64,000 nucleotides of DNA. Source: Manis javanica (taxonomy: Eukaryota; Chordata; Mammalia; Pholidota; Manidae). Below the pieces are notes generated by a model. That model saw nothing but the letters and a program-made list of their open reading frames with translations, was not told the DNA's origin and ran no database searches. The stretch covers positions 89,452,001 to 89,516,000 of the forward strand of contig NC_133157.1 in assembly GCF_040802235.1 (NCBI RefSeq). The letters are read 5' to 3'. This document shows, one piece after another, positions 35,661 to 47,214 of this stretch. Every line of letters starts with the position of its first letter. Within the stretch, counting starts at the first letter, position 1. The position numbers and the translations under genes are program-made.

Positions 35661-37139
35661 TAGGTGGACTTGTGGATTTAACCCACTCACAGCCTTGAGA
35701 CCTACTGTGGCAGAGGCTCAGGCAGCAGGCCTAGTGGTGGGTGTCAGCGCTGTGCACTGGTACCAAGTGTGCATCTGGCTGTTTCCTGGTTCTGAACATC
35801 AGCAACTGAGTCCCTGTATCCCATGAAAGGATATTCAATTTTCATATTTAAAGTCCTTTACTGGACACATAGCAGCAAACTCATCATAGAATCAATGAAC
35901 AGCTAGTGAGCTGGTGTTCACTACATGGTCAACTGTGCTTCAGAGACCTTTTTGTATCATATTTACTGGTGTGCAAATTTTCCATGTCTCTATCTATTTC
36001 AGTGCCATTAAAGCTGGTGAAACATAATGCTTTACAGTTGACTGACCCATGATTACTGACTTCTTAAACACAGAAGTGAATGACCACAGTGAAAAGGTGC
36101 CAGTTTCTTCATCCAGCCCTTGGACGGCCTCTGTGATCTGATGAGTGCGTGCTGGAGGGGCGGGTACCATTTCCATCACACAGGTGGTCTGCCTCAGAAA
36201 TCCCGATAGGAGATGAGTAGAGCAGCATTTTGTATGAAAGGAGCTAGTGCACTGTTTGTCTAACGCTGATTAATGTCTGGAAAAGGATTGTTTTTCTGAG
36301 GAAATACGAGAACCCAGGAGCTTGCCATTGGGCTCTCCCACGGCCCTCTCCCTCTTCCAGTCTATCTCCCTCCTCTTCTCCCTCCTGACCTACCTCCTGA
36401 AGCTGGGCTCTGACTCACTGGAGCTTGGACAGAGGAGCCCTTGGGGAGGAGCTCTCCTTTATGTCATCTTCACATACCAGTGTTTTATTGGAGCATTTCT
36501 GTGACTTTTGAATTTGGAGTTTATTTCAGATGATTCGAAGCAAAGAGGAAAAATGATCAGTGTCCAGGCCTCCACATCCAGAGCAAACCCAGGAGTTCAC
36601 TGTCACTTTAAATGCCAAGCTCAGTGGCATTTTCCTTTTTATATAAACTTGAACCTGTCATTTCAACTCCATCATCAACTTTACCCTTCTCCCCACCATG
36701 CACATACATGCATAAGATCCAAGGGTTACCTCCTTGCCTATGAAATAGTCCCCCGAGATTTGAAGAAAGGTGTCTGGAGAGTAGTCCTCTAGCACTGAAA
36801 AAAAGGACTGTGCTTCTCTTTTGAGTCCTCTGTTGGGTTCGTGGCCACAGAATGAAGGGCAGGGCCCCACACAACGGGGACACTGACATTGCTGTGTCAT
36901 TAGGCCTGTGTGCGTTTGCAACCAAGGGGTGGGGCTGGGGGTGGCTGGAATTGTTGGGTGAAGCAAAGGACTGGGTGACCCAGATTTTGAGAAGAACCTA
37001 CATTTCTCAGTATATCATGGCAACCAAGTGTTTGTTTGATTATCCCAAATAGATTTACAGGTGACACTGCATCTCTTTGTTCTTCTGTTCCTTTAGTTGT
37101 TTAAATTTCTCTAAACATACCAACAATTTCAAGGTGCAG
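35661..37139. other. DIRAS2: DIRAS2 intron 1, no feature recognised
   Basis: Unique-looking intron sequence. Frames of up to 105 codons overlap on both strands at 36,500-36,970 without family resemblance. Confidence 0.4.
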
Positions 37140-37398
37140 AAATAAATCAGGCTGGTGGAGCAAAGATTTGAACATAAAGAATGAAAATTTAAGTATAGAA
37201 TTTTTAGTGATCTCAGAGTAGGGAGAATTTTCTAAGGATGATTCCAAACTGGGATATGAAAGAGGAAAAGTTTGTTAAATTTGACTACATAGGCATTTTA
37301 AATTTATGTCCAGTAAAAGTAAACAACAATCCAAGGATAAACTACAGTTGGGAGGAAATATTTGTAAATATTTCTGAGGAGACCTAATTTCCGTAATA
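37140..37398 (+). mobile_element. Ancient L1/HAL1 ORF2-type fragment, left part
   Basis: The plus strand shows a GTTAAATTTGACTACATA block and GGAGGAAATATTTGTAAATA, typical of the L1 ORF2 3' half. A MER5 element interrupts it. Confidence 0.55.
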
Positions 37399-37560
37399 CA
37401 GTGGGTCTCAAATTTTGTGAGCATCCAGATCGTCTCAGGGCTTGTTAAACTTGAGATTGCTGAGCCCCAGAGACTTTGATTCAGTGGGGCCAGAGTATTT
37501 GTAGCAAAGTCCTAGGTGAGGGTGAGATTGCTAGTCTGTTGAGGCAGCTGCAAACGACAG
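37399..37560 (+). mobile_element. MER5-type hAT-Charlie fossil
   Basis: It starts CAGTGGGTCTCAAA, then CATCCAGATCGTCTCAGGG and GACTTTGATTCAGTGGGGCC, as in MER5A. It splits an L1 fragment. Confidence 0.65.
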
Positions 37561-38095
37561 TCTTAATGCAAGATAAATGCCATCATTGCAAATAGAAAAC
37601 AGAGCAGTGGGCAAGAATATGCAGGTCTCAAAGACACAAAAACAACTTAATTTTTAACACATGAAAAGATTCTCTGTGTCATGCAAATTAAATAAGTGCA
37701 GGTAAATCAGTAGTGGGCAACAGACTTCTTTTGGAAGGATCAAAGAGTTTGAAAACACAGTGGTCTAACGTAGGCATGAGGGAATAGCCATCTGTACACC
37801 ATCTCCGGACAGGTGGGAGAAATTGGTGGTAATTTTAGAGGGCAACTGGCCATCTCTTGGAACCACAGGTCCACTTACAGGAGTTCATTCTACAGAGGGA
37901 GTCAAAAATGTGATGAGATATTTATGTTTAAGGCTGTTCATTAAGTAAAAAAAAAAAGCAGTTAGTGAGAAACTGGTTGATAAATGATGCGCCATCTCTC
38001 AGGAGAGTCCTATGCAGCTATTAAAAAGCACAGTCTGGCTCTGTATGCACTAAAATGGACAGATTTGTGGGAAACACTGTGGATACTACATTGCC
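37561..38095 (+). mobile_element. Ancient L1/HAL1 fragment, right part
   Basis: It continues the L1-like sequence: an ATGAAAAGATTCTC block, an ATGCAGCTATTAAAAAG block and a final 'gga-caga-tttgtgg' stretch, all on the plus strand. Confidence 0.5.
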
Positions 38096-38312
38096 AGGTA
38101 TCTTTCTCTCTCACTAGTTATCAATTGTTTCTGACTAATAAGTTATCCCTCTTTGACTAGATACCATTTGTTTAACACCTGAACAATTCTCATTCTTCCA
38201 CTGACTACCCAGTTCACATGCTGAAAGTCTCACTACCAACCCTCCTCTCCCATCTGATTTATGTTCCTGGTGAGGGACTGTTTCTGGTGATTAAGTTAAA
38301 ATACATACACAG

Positions 38313-38657
38313 TGAAGGGAGGAGGGAAGTACCTATGGCCAGGATCCTCACCTGACCCTAATCTACTTGATGATGTAATTGGCTTCCTGCTAGTCTAATG
38401 CTTTATGCACCTGTTGGCAATGAGCCATTATTGTCTGTATTACTATATAAAGAGCTCTGCCTGGTGCTCTGCCCAGAGGCAGAGATGGAGACCTACTTGA
38501 TGCCTGCCAACTGCCCCAGAGGCAGACGTGATTCCAGCACTCAACCTGCCACTATGAGAACAGCGCTTCCTATAAACCCATTGACTGCTAATATTCTATT
38601 GTTGTTATTTGGTCTCACAGAATCCAGAGAGAACTTGCCTGGAGGCAAACCCCTTCA
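38313..38657 (+). repeat. 5' LTR of the class III ERV
   Basis: It starts TGAAGGGAGG. CTATATAAAG (about 38,444) is a TATA box, and TTCCTATAAACCC may be a decayed poly(A) signal. It ends CCCCTTCA and shares a CCTATGGCCAGGAT block with the LTRs of the nested minus-strand copy. Confidence 0.6.
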
Positions 38658-38868
38658 ATTAAGGCTATTGACATAGTTAGTAGGATTTGCTGCAGACCAG
38701 AAAAAAAAAAACAAAAAAAACAAAATGAAATAAGCTGCCCTCAGAGGAGGGGTACTACAGCAGGATGCCTCCATGGATAGGGAGACACTCAGGTATCCCT
38801 CCTTGAGCATGTGGTCTGAGGTGGCCTACCTCCTAGAGGACTGGGCCCCTCCCCAGGAGTGAGAGGAG

Positions 38869-39038
38869 GTGGAAGTGATGCCTGAGGAAGTAGAGGGGGT
38901 CCTCTGCAAAATAGGGAGGTCCTTAAAGAAACAGAGTGTGTGTGAGGCAGTGGGAACTATGGGTTGGCTATTCCTCACAGTGTTAAGAAGGGCCTTACAG
39001 GAGAGGAATATGTTCCTGAGAGAAGCACAAAAAGAAGT
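38869..39038 (+). pseudogene. Class III ERV gag, N-terminal fragment
   Basis: A plus-strand frame of Glu/Lys/Arg-rich, helix-prone sequence begins at 38,869 and is cut at 39,038 by the nested element. Its last codons (a REAQKE-type helix) recur as the repeated coiled-coil motif after 41,300. Reading it as Gag rests on its position after the LTR. Confidence 0.45.
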
Positions 39039-39457
39039 TGTCTTGCCAATGGGTTTCAGCCCTGGACAAGTCCACTATGGATTCAGTGAGACCAAAGAAA
39101 TGACAGTAGGATGTTCTTGAGGTGAAAGGGTTTATACCCAACTTTATTCCCACAGTGGCAGGTCAGTCACTAGAATCCCATCCACTCAGAGTGAGTCTGC
39201 ACGCAGCAAGCTGTTCTCTGCCTCTGGGCCTCTCTATCCCCTCAGCTGTCTTAGTCTCTGTCCTCAGCACTGCCACCTCTCCAGCTTCTGCTCTCCTGCA
39301 GCCTTGGAGCCCAGCAGCCATGCAGCAGTCATGCCACCGTGTCACCCAGAGCACTGGGCAGAGCTCTATATAGAGTCAGTAGCAACGTACTGCCCACACA
39401 TATGTAGTGAGTTAGCCGACCAGGGCCAGATGAGAATCCTGGCCACAGGAACCTTCA

Positions 39458-40792
39458 TGCTCCACCCCTCCAGGATTCTCACCTCTCAATCTATGTGCCC
39501 TCGAATCTCTGCAAGGGTCCCTGTGCAAGGAAGCTGGAACATTATATAGAATTATAACATTCCATAATAACAATACAATATACAGATAACAAAAATTACA
39601 ACAAATTATAATAACCCTCCAGCCTGAGGAGATCCATTGCCACCAAATGGTCATCCTGGCTGTATTCAAACTAGTTCTACTCAAATGAGTTAACCAAAAG
39701 GACGATGTGTGGGCCTTACAATGCCCACCTTCTCCAGCCTCTCCAGCAGAAAGTCTTGCAGACACACAGGCTGATCTTCTTGCTTTGTATCTATCTTCTG
39801 TTTTATTCTCAGTGGCTGGAACCGCTGCTCCAGTCTCAGTTGTTGCTACAGCTCCAGTAAGATCCTATTTGACTTCCCATCTAATTTCCTTCTGTCTGCT
39901 CCTGCCCGTATTAAATCAACCCACATCTGGGTCCTCGTAACCTTCATGGGCCCTTAAAATTCTTCCTTCAAGAAGCAGACCATATTTCCTTGTGTGCTTT
40001 CATTGCTTGATCCTGAGTATAGGAGCAGAGCATAGAGTACTCCGTGACCTAGGGAGGTGCTGCACCTCTCCTGGAAAAACCTGTGGTTGCCTAGTCTTTA
40101 TTTTCCTTCGGGCTTTTCACCAGCTTTCAACCAGGTGGGGTTTCAACCCAGAAGGGGCCGATGCCTCTGGCACCAATAGGGTCTCCACCCCCACCTGTTG
40201 GTCAAACCTCTGCTCCTCCATTTCTGGGGCTGACGGCTCCACTATGTCCTTCTCCTGCCCCACAGCACCTGGCAGCCTGCACTCTCATGCTGCTGCTGCT
40301 TGTGCTGCTCTTTCTTGAGCTGCTGCTGCTTCTCGTGCTGCTTCCTCTTGGGTACCATGACATCCTTTACTATTTCCACAGCTTCTTGCAGTGATGCCAT
40401 TTCAATCACCAACATTGTTTACATCCTCAACAGCATTTTGCAGCTCACATTCTCGTGCTGCCTCTTCTCATGCTTCCTGCAGGAGAGCATCTTTCTCCCT
40501 TACAGCCTTTCTCAATATTGTGAGAAGAAAACTCCCCACCATTTCTGTGGCCTCACAGGCAGTCTGTTTCTCTACAGAATTCCCTGCTTTCCTGCTTTAC
40601 TGAGAGCCAACTTTACTGCTCCAGGTGTTGCCTCCACCCCTTCCCAGTCTTGGGGTGGGGTCCAGTCCTCTAGGAGGCAAATGATGTTGGACCACATGTC
40701 CACTGAAGGACACTCGAATGTCTCCCCATCCATAGGCACAGCCTGCTGAAACACTCCCATGAGGGCAGCGTGTTCTTTCCTTGGTCAACAGT
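39458..40792 (-). pseudogene. Nested ERV gag remnant
   Basis: On the minus strand, 40,790-40,270 encodes broken Glu/Gln/Ala-rich helical segments with EEAARE-type repeats, and 39,930-39,830 matches the outer element's 42,510-42,650. No intact frame is longer than about 120 codons. Confidence 0.5.
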
Positions 40793-40813
40793 GAATCCTG
40801 CTGACTATAGCCA
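40793..40813 (-). other. tRNA-Ser-like primer-binding site
   Basis: On the minus strand it begins TGGCTATAGTCAGCAGG, close to the complement of the tRNA-Ser(AGA/TGA) 3' end (TGGCGTAGTCGGCAGG), with a small insertion and one transition. It sits 2 nt inside the LTR at 40,816, as expected. Confidence 0.6.
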
Positions 40814-41322
40814 AGTGTCTTGCCAATGGGTTTCAGCCAGGACAAGTTCACTATGGATTCAGTGAGACTAAAGAAATGACAGTGGAATGTTCTTGGGGTG
40901 AAGGGATTATACCCAACTTTATTCCCATGGTTTCAGGTCAGTCACTAGAATCCTGTCCACTCAGAGCAAGTCTGCACAGCAAGCCAGTCTCTGCCTCTGG
41001 GCCTCTTTATCCCTGCCGCCGTCTCAGTCTCTGTCCTCGATGCTGCCACCACTCCAGCCTCAACTGTCCTGCTGCCCAGCAGCTGTGCAGCAGCTATGCC
41101 ACTGTGTCACCCATAGCACTGGGCAGAACTCTTTATAGAGTCAATAGCAGTATATCACCTACATGTGTGTGGTGAGCTAGCTGACCAGGGTCAGGTGAGA
41201 ATCCTGGCCATAGGAACCTTCACTTTATCCACAGAGGTAAAGGTCATGAAGGAAGAAAAAAATTCATTGATGATTGAGATGGCGTCATTGCGTGGTGCTG
41301 TGGAGATGGTGAAGGATTAATG

Positions 41323-41760
41323 GTAACACAAGGAGAGACAGCACAAGAATGCAGGCTGTGAGGTGCTGTGGAGGAAGTAAAAGATTTGTTTAAGAATGAG
41401 ATTGTGTCACTGTGAGGCACTGTAGAAGAGGTAAAAGGCCATGAAGACAAAGGATGTACCCCTGCGAGAAGCATGAGAAGAGGCAGCATGAGAATGCTAG
41501 CTCCGAGGTGGTGTGGAGGTAAAAGAGTCTTTGCAGAATGAGAAAGCGGTGCTGCAAGGTGCTGTGCAAGAGGCAAAGACCATGGAGAAGAAGGATGTGC
41601 TCCTGAGAGAAGCACAAGAAGAGGCAGCACGAGAATGGCAGCTGTGAGGTACTGAGGGAAAGGTAAGAGAGCTGCTGAAGACTGAGCTAGCATCACCATG
41701 AGGCACTGTGGAAAAGGTCAAGGGTGTAGCAGAGGAGGGGCTCTGCAGAATGAGAGAGCT
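41323..41760 (+). repeat. Tandem ~142-bp repeats in the ERV gag coiled coil
   Basis: The block GCA(C/T)(A/G)AGAATG recurs at 41,341, 41,486 and 41,627 (spacing 145 and 141 bp). Each unit encodes a REAQEEAARE-like helix followed by a decayed linker. Similar units, inverted, occur at 40,270-40,480 inside the nested copy. Confidence 0.65.
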
Positions 41761-42786
41761 ACCATCAGTACTGGAAATGGTGGAGGAGCTGGAAGAGAAA
41801 AAGGAGGTAGAAGTGGTGCCAGAGGTATGAACCCTTCCTCTACTGAAATCCCACCCAGTTGTAGTCAAGAAAAGATGCAACAACTGTAGGTTCCTCCAGG
41901 AGAGGTGCAGCCACCTCCCCAGGTCATAGAGAACTCTAGCTCCACTCCTATACACACACAGAGCTGGTGGATTTGGGCTCCTGGTTTGGGCAGAAACCCT
42001 CAGTACATATCAGCCTGGCTCCTGCGCCTTTGGGATGTAGGGGTGGATGGGATCATTCTGTCTGGATCAGAGATGGGAAAGCTGGCTTCCCTGAAAACTC
42101 ATCCTGCCTTGGAACAGTGACTGCAGAATGCACACCAGACCCCAGGGAATCATTCACTTCTCAAGTGGGTAATGGCTGCACTTCACACTGTATGGCCCAA
42201 TCAGGGTGACTTGCCGTCTTCCCCTGCCAAATGGCAGATGTGTACTGAGCTCTAATAGGTGTTAATGGGAGTTAGGCATGAAAAATGCCATTTATAATCT
42301 GGTAAATTATGGCCCAGATGAGCTGGTTATGGCAGGGATGAGGGATATGGTGTCACAAATGGCTCCCTTGTCTCTCTTTGGGCCCTTAGTGGCCATTCTT
42401 GATCCTAACTTAGGGCAGCCCATAAATGCAATTACCCATACTGTGTCAGATTTGGGGGCGGTGAAGTGATGGGGGCACAGAAGGGAGTATGGTCTGCTAC
42501 TGAGAGGAAGGGTCTATCCAGATGTGGGTTGATTTAATAGGGACAGTAGCAGACAGAGAGAAATTGGATGGGAAGTCAAATAGAATCTTACGGGAGCTGT
42601 GGCAACAATTGAAGCCAGAGCAGTGATTTGAGCCACTAAGGACCAAGAAGTAGAGCCCAGAGATAGAGCCAAAAGCCTGGCCTGTGCACCTGAGAGACTT
42701 TATGCAGGAGAGTGAGCCAACCTCACCTGAACCTGCACAGGAAGACAATTAGTGAAATGGTTTGAGAGGAGGGTCAAACACCCTCC

Positions 42787-43263
42787 TTGGGGGACCAGGT
42801 GGGGAGTGGAGGCCACATGTTGAAATATCGATCTATTGGGCTTTCAGTACATGTACAGTGTGCCCTGGCTCTGGTAGACAGAGGATTAAAGTTCCTTTAT
42901 GGCAACCCTGAGCAGTTTCCTGGAACACCTGCTGTTTATGGAGGTAAGGCTATCAGAGTGAAACATGCCCAAATCCCATTGGGAATAGGTTGTCTACCCC
43001 TAAAGGAGTATACTCCGTATATTTCTCTTATCTGTGAATATATTTTGGGGATAGATATCCTGCAGGGCCTATGGTTGCAGACCACTGCAGGTGAGTTCAG
43101 ACTGAGGATATGTGTGGTGAAGGCAGTTCTCAGGGGACGTGCTAAACACCCACCAATAGCTTTTCCTGTGCCTCAGTGGGTGACTAATACCAAACAATAC
43201 AAATTGGAGAGCATAAAGAAGTTGAAGAAACCTCCCAGGAACTGGAGAAGGTGGGTATTATAA
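42787..43263 (+). pseudogene. Class III ERV protease remnant
   Basis: A 158-codon frame resembling a retropepsin-type aspartic protease, which cleaves Gag-Pol in intact viruses. The active-site triad position reads Asp-Arg-Gly (codons 31-33, 42,877-42,885) where Asp-Thr/Ser-Gly is required, so it is inactive. A later ILGIDIL-type block fits the second conserved protease motif. A frame change near 43,251 separates it from RT. Confidence 0.6.
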
Positions 43264-44440
43264 AGCCCACCCATAGCCTTTTTAATTCCCTGGTGTGGCT
43301 AGTAAAAGAGCCAGATGATTCTTGGCACATGACTGTGGATTACAGAGAACTGAATAAAGTCATACACCCTCTGCATGCTGCCATCCCCTCTATTGCAGAC
43401 CTGATAGATACCCTCAGTCATGAACTAGCAACATATTATTATGTTGTAGATCTTGCTAATGCCTTCTCTTCCATTGACATAGAACTGGAAAGTCAGGAAT
43501 GATTTGCCTTCATGTGTGAAGGACAGGAATAGACATTCACTGTCCTTCCACAGGGATACCTCCACAGCCCACTAGCTGTCATGGACTTGTAGCTCAGGAC
43601 TTGGCAGCATGGGAGAAGCTGCCAATGGTGCAGCTGTACCATTATATTGATGATATCATGCACATGTCTGATTCTCTTGATGATTTAGAAGGGCAGTTCC
43701 TAGACTGCTGCAACATCTACAGGAGAAAGGATGGGCTGTGAACAGCACCAAGGTTCAGGGACCTGGTTTTTTAGTCAAGTTCTTGGGGGTTGCCTGGTTG
43801 GGTAAGACTAAACTTATTACAGAAGAAGTCATATACAGAGTCTAGGCCTCCTCTGTCACTACCACTGTGGCAGTATTATAAGAGTTTTTGGGTCTTTTGG
43901 ACTACTGGCGAGTGTTTATCCCTCACTTGGCACAAATTCTGAAGCCCTTATACCATTTAGTATGAAAGGGTATTAGGTGGGACTGGGATGAGGCATGTGC
44001 ATCTGCCTTTACTGCAGTGAAACAGGCAGTCAAGGTCATGCAGGCCCTGAGTGTGATAAACCCATCAAGTCCCTGTGAACTGGATGTTAATGTGACTGAA
44101 GACAGTTATGGCTGGGGCCTCTGCTTGAATGAACTTGCCAACCTGGATTCTGTTCATAACTCTGGAAAAGAACAGAGGTATGATACACCTTAATTGAGAA
44201 ACAGTTGGCTGTCCTGTACCATGCACTGCTGGCCACAGAAGGCATCACCAGAACAGCCCCAATAAAGGTAATGACCACCTTTCCCATCATGGGGTGGTAC
44301 AAGACTAGACCCAAAATCTGTGGAGTGGCATGGCACAGATGCCTATGCTGGCCATGTGGGGTGCGTACCTACAGCAGTGTAGTGCCCACCCACCCCTTGA
44401 GTGAAGAATTCCAATGCTTATTGGGGCTAGTGACACATAC
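43251..44440 (+). pseudogene. Class III ERV reverse transcriptase/RNase H remnant
   Basis: 43,251-43,502 holds the RT fingers and motif A (VVDLANAF). After an in-frame stop, sequence to about 43,570 keeps an LPQGYLHSP-like block, and 43,643-43,654 keeps the catalytic YIDD motif in another frame. The thumb/connection region follows (about 43,770-43,960), then RNase H-like sequence to about 44,440. Motif order and wording are closest to ERV-L/ERV-S pol as I know it. At least three breaks prevent translation. Confidence 0.7.
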
Positions 44441-44444
44441 CAGT

Positions 44445-44618
44445 GAAAGGCAGGGCAGAGATGGTTTGCGAACACCCGAGAGGCAGACATGATTCCAGCA
44501 CTTGAACCTCCACTGTGAGAATAAAGCTTGATATAAATCCTTTTACCACTAACATTCTATTGTTGTTATTTGGTCTCACCATATCCAGAGAGAACTTGCC
44601 AGGCAGCAATTCCCCTCA
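44445..44618 (+). repeat. Partial 3' LTR of the class III ERV
   Basis: It matches about 38,470-38,657 of the 5' LTR (GAGGCAGACATGATTCCAG, TATTTGGTCTCAC, GAGAACTTGCC) and includes AATAAA (44,520-44,525). U3 is missing, and the junction lies directly on RNase H-like sequence, indicating a deletion of integrase, env and U3. Confidence 0.6.
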
Positions 44619-44809
44619 GGTGAGACATGCAGTCATCCATTATTAGATACCTAGCATCATTTTTGCATTTTAAAAAATAAACAGACTGGTCTGAAAGTTG
44701 CTTGGCAATATTACACGTTAGTGTAAAAAACTTTCTTCTTTAACACTTTAGAATCCAGAGCTCCTTTTCAATTGTCACTAATTTGGATAGGCTTGGATGC
44801 CTTACTGGG

Positions 44810-44960
44810 TTTGCTATACCTGAGTTGAAATGCAGGTTCTGCCACTTACTAGCTATTCATCAGTGAGCTGTTACTTTAACCACCGGAGTCTCAGTCTGCT
44901 TATATGTATATTGGAGCTACTGATCCCTAAATCTGAGGTGTTTGAAGGTCCAGCTTGTCT
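44810..44960 (+). repeat. MIR SINE fossil
   Basis: GGTTCTGCCACTTACTAGCT, then a TTACTTTAACCACCGGAGTCTCAG-like block and GGAGCTACTGATCC, in the order of the MIR core. Confidence 0.65.
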
Positions 44961-46080
44961 AGGACCTCTCCACACTTGCTCGAGGGTCAGGGTCCCTGGG
45001 CTGTTTCCGTGATTGCTGTCTGAAAAGCATCTTAATGGTTTTGCTCACTGTCTCAGATTTGTTCTCCTTTACACCTGGCATGACACCTGTTGTCTTTCAG
45101 TTGCACTTTGCTTCTGGATGGAATTCTGGTCTTCAGCATTAGCCTTTTCTAATCTACCTAGTATACTCTCCAATTAATCTTAAAATAATTGATTTTCTTC
45201 TTTACATCTTTCTCCGAGATGGACCTGCAAGGACTCCTTATTTTGTATCTGGTTAAATCCACGTTTCTTCTCTTGCCAACATGCTTTTCCTCTGTTCCTT
45301 GACTGAGTTCATTTCCCCACAACAGTCCTCACTCTGCTATTGAATCTGCACTGTTTTGAGTATCTAAGAATATCCCTTACTTGGTATTTTTGCTTTTTGG
45401 TCTATAGCTGTTCATGTCTGTCATGATTCTGGGTGTCCTGGTCATGAATGGAAACCTGCTGAGGGCAGGTGGTACTCACACTGTCTGATGTTAACTATCA
45501 TTGGATTCTGGACATAGCAGCAGCTATTGCCTTTTACAGCATGTTTTGCTGACCTGCCTAATAACTGTAGAGCAGATACAAATAAGTGTTCATTGATGAA
45601 TGGCTCACAGCTCCCTACTATATGCCCTTGCCTTTTCTCTATCAGCTCCAACCTCCAGGATCTTCACTCAATGGGAGCAGTGGCCCCATGTTCAGTCTTC
45701 CTTCTTACTGTTCAAATGTCACCCAGCATGATTTCAGTCTTTTCCTCCACTCCTCTTGGAGTTCCACACCCACAGTCCCAGGGGAACCTTGTCAGCACTG
45801 AAAATTCTTCCACTTCCAGAGGAATACGGAGCATCCTGTCCGAGTGGCAGCCTCTCTTTGCAGCATGCTTGCTAAGCTGCTCCCTGGACCTCTCCCAGAA
45901 CTCACATGTTATCTTACTAGAGTATGCACTTGTTAGCTTCCCACTGACACTTAATACATATTCATATCTCCATATTTTAAAATTAATTTTAAAAAACCCT
46001 TTAAAAAATAAAAACTTGGAACCACAGAGCCACCAACTTAAAACCAGAGTCTCAGGAAATATTTCTGAGTTGCCCATATC
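44961..46080. other. DIRAS2: DIRAS2 intron 1, no feature recognised
   Basis: Unique-looking sequence with a 198-codon chance frame at 45,527-46,123 (+) that matches no family I know and overlaps a minus-strand frame. Confidence 0.35.
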
Positions 46081-46930
46081 CATTTCTGCATCTGCGTTCA
46101 GTCCTCAACTTATCACCCCGTGATTCTATCAAAACATGTCTTGTTCAGTTCACCAGTGGCTTTCATCACTTCTCAGGCAGTGGTTCTCTCCAGTTCTCAT
46201 TGTACCCTACTTCTTCCTGCCAGTCCATGCTGCTGAGCCTCCTCTTTCTCAGGTCCTTACTTTCCTTGGCTTCCACAGCATGACCTGTCAATGCAGTAGC
46301 TTCTACCATCCAGCTCCTCCTTTTACTTCTTTGCAGAGTCACTGCCTTTCCAAACACCAAATTCTGGAGTCTCCTGAGGGTGTCTAAGCCCTAAGTCCTC
46401 TATTCTTTTCTCTTTTTCCTCACAAGCCATCTTGTCCACATGCTGGACTTCAGTCCCTACCTAAATGCAGATAGCTCCCACTGTGCTCTGATCCCGGATG
46501 CTACTGCAGGCCCTGGACATATTATCCACCTGCCCACTCCATGTGAGCCTCCACTGTGCTAAAGACACTTGGACCTCTGTTTGATGAAAATCAAGCTTAC
46601 ACACGGTCTTGCCCTAAAACCTGACCTTTGCCTAACATTCCCTCAGTAAATGGTCTCATCCATCTCTCCAGGTGGGAACCTTAGGAGCTTTATTTGGCAG
46701 TTATTTTCCTTCACACCACACCTTAAATCTCCCCCCACCCAACAGCCATCATCACTTGCTGTTGACACTTTAATTTTGGCCATGCCCCTCCGTCCAGCCT
46801 CAATGCACATCACTTCCACCATGCCCACTGCAGTGGTCATACCACCCTGCTTCCAATACTTGGAGGGCTCCAGATAAGAAGCCTCAGGCTTTCCCTCCAT
46901 GGGTCCTGCACATGGCCTTGGTCTGGCTTT
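46081..46930 (+). repeat. Probable L2 LINE fossil
   Basis: CT-rich sequence with an ACCAGTGGCTTTCATCA-like segment, then CCTCAGTAAATGGTCTCATC and a CCTTCACACCACACC stretch, recalling the L2 3' half. Divergent and boundary-free. Confidence 0.35.
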
Positions 46931-47214
46931 TTTGATATATAACCAAGCAGAGGGCTGCGGATCAGACATCAGCAACAGAACTGCCCTGTCATTGAAATAG
47001 TGGCACAGTCCGCACTAGTTCTTTGTTGCTTCAGCCTGGAAGCCACATCTGAGATCCCACTCAATTCACCAAAGTGTATTTAATGACCACTGGTTCATGG
47101 CCATGTAGACATGATATCTAAGACCTCTGCTTACATGGCTTTCTCCTGAGGCACACTGCTTAGCCTGACCTTCCCAGTCTTTTCATTAGAAGTAAAATAC
47201 AGATTTAATTAACA

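Larger units (their letters stand above)
39039..41222 (-). mobile_element. Nested minus-strand class III ERV, tRNA-Ser-like primer site
   Basis: LTR copies lie at 40,816-41,222 (5') and 39,039-39,457 (3'). On the minus strand each starts TGAAGGTTCC and ends AAGACA. Two bases past the 5' LTR, 40,793-40,813 carries a primer site whose plus-strand form GAATCCTGCTGACTATAGCC closely matches the 3' end of tRNA-Ser(AGA/TGA). The inside (39,458-40,792) carries only gag-like coiled-coil sequence, so pol and env were lost. tRNA-Ser priming together with ERV-L kinship is the known definition of the ERV-S group. Confidence 0.75.
38313..44618 (+). mobile_element. Class III (ERV-S/ERV-L-related) ERV remnant with a nested inverted relative
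   Basis: It opens with a 5' LTR (38,313-38,657) and closes with a partial LTR (about 44,445-44,618); both share TATTTGGTCTCAC and GAGAGAACTTGCC blocks. Between them lie decayed gag, protease, RT and RNase H; integrase and env are missing. A minus-strand element of the same family occupies 39,039-41,222. The gag portion after 41,222 matches, in opposite orientation, the inside of that nested copy (for example 42,510-42,650 against 39,830-39,930). Stops and frameshifts are numerous. I found no clear target-site duplication for the outer element. Confidence 0.75.

Noticed and set aside
38658-38690. Primer site of the outer class III ERV
   Set aside because: A GGCTAT...AGTAGGATT pattern recalls the tRNA-Ser site of the nested copy but carries a ~6-bp insertion and a lost TGG start; too decayed to list as a feature.
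41323-41760. Repeat cluster considered as a CRISPR array or satellite
   Set aside because: Only three diverged ~142-bp units that encode retroviral helices; no short identical repeats with unique spacers, and the genome is mammalian.
45527-46123. 198-codon plus-strand frame
   Set aside because: Intronic, composition like the surroundings, an overlapping antisense frame and no family resemblance.
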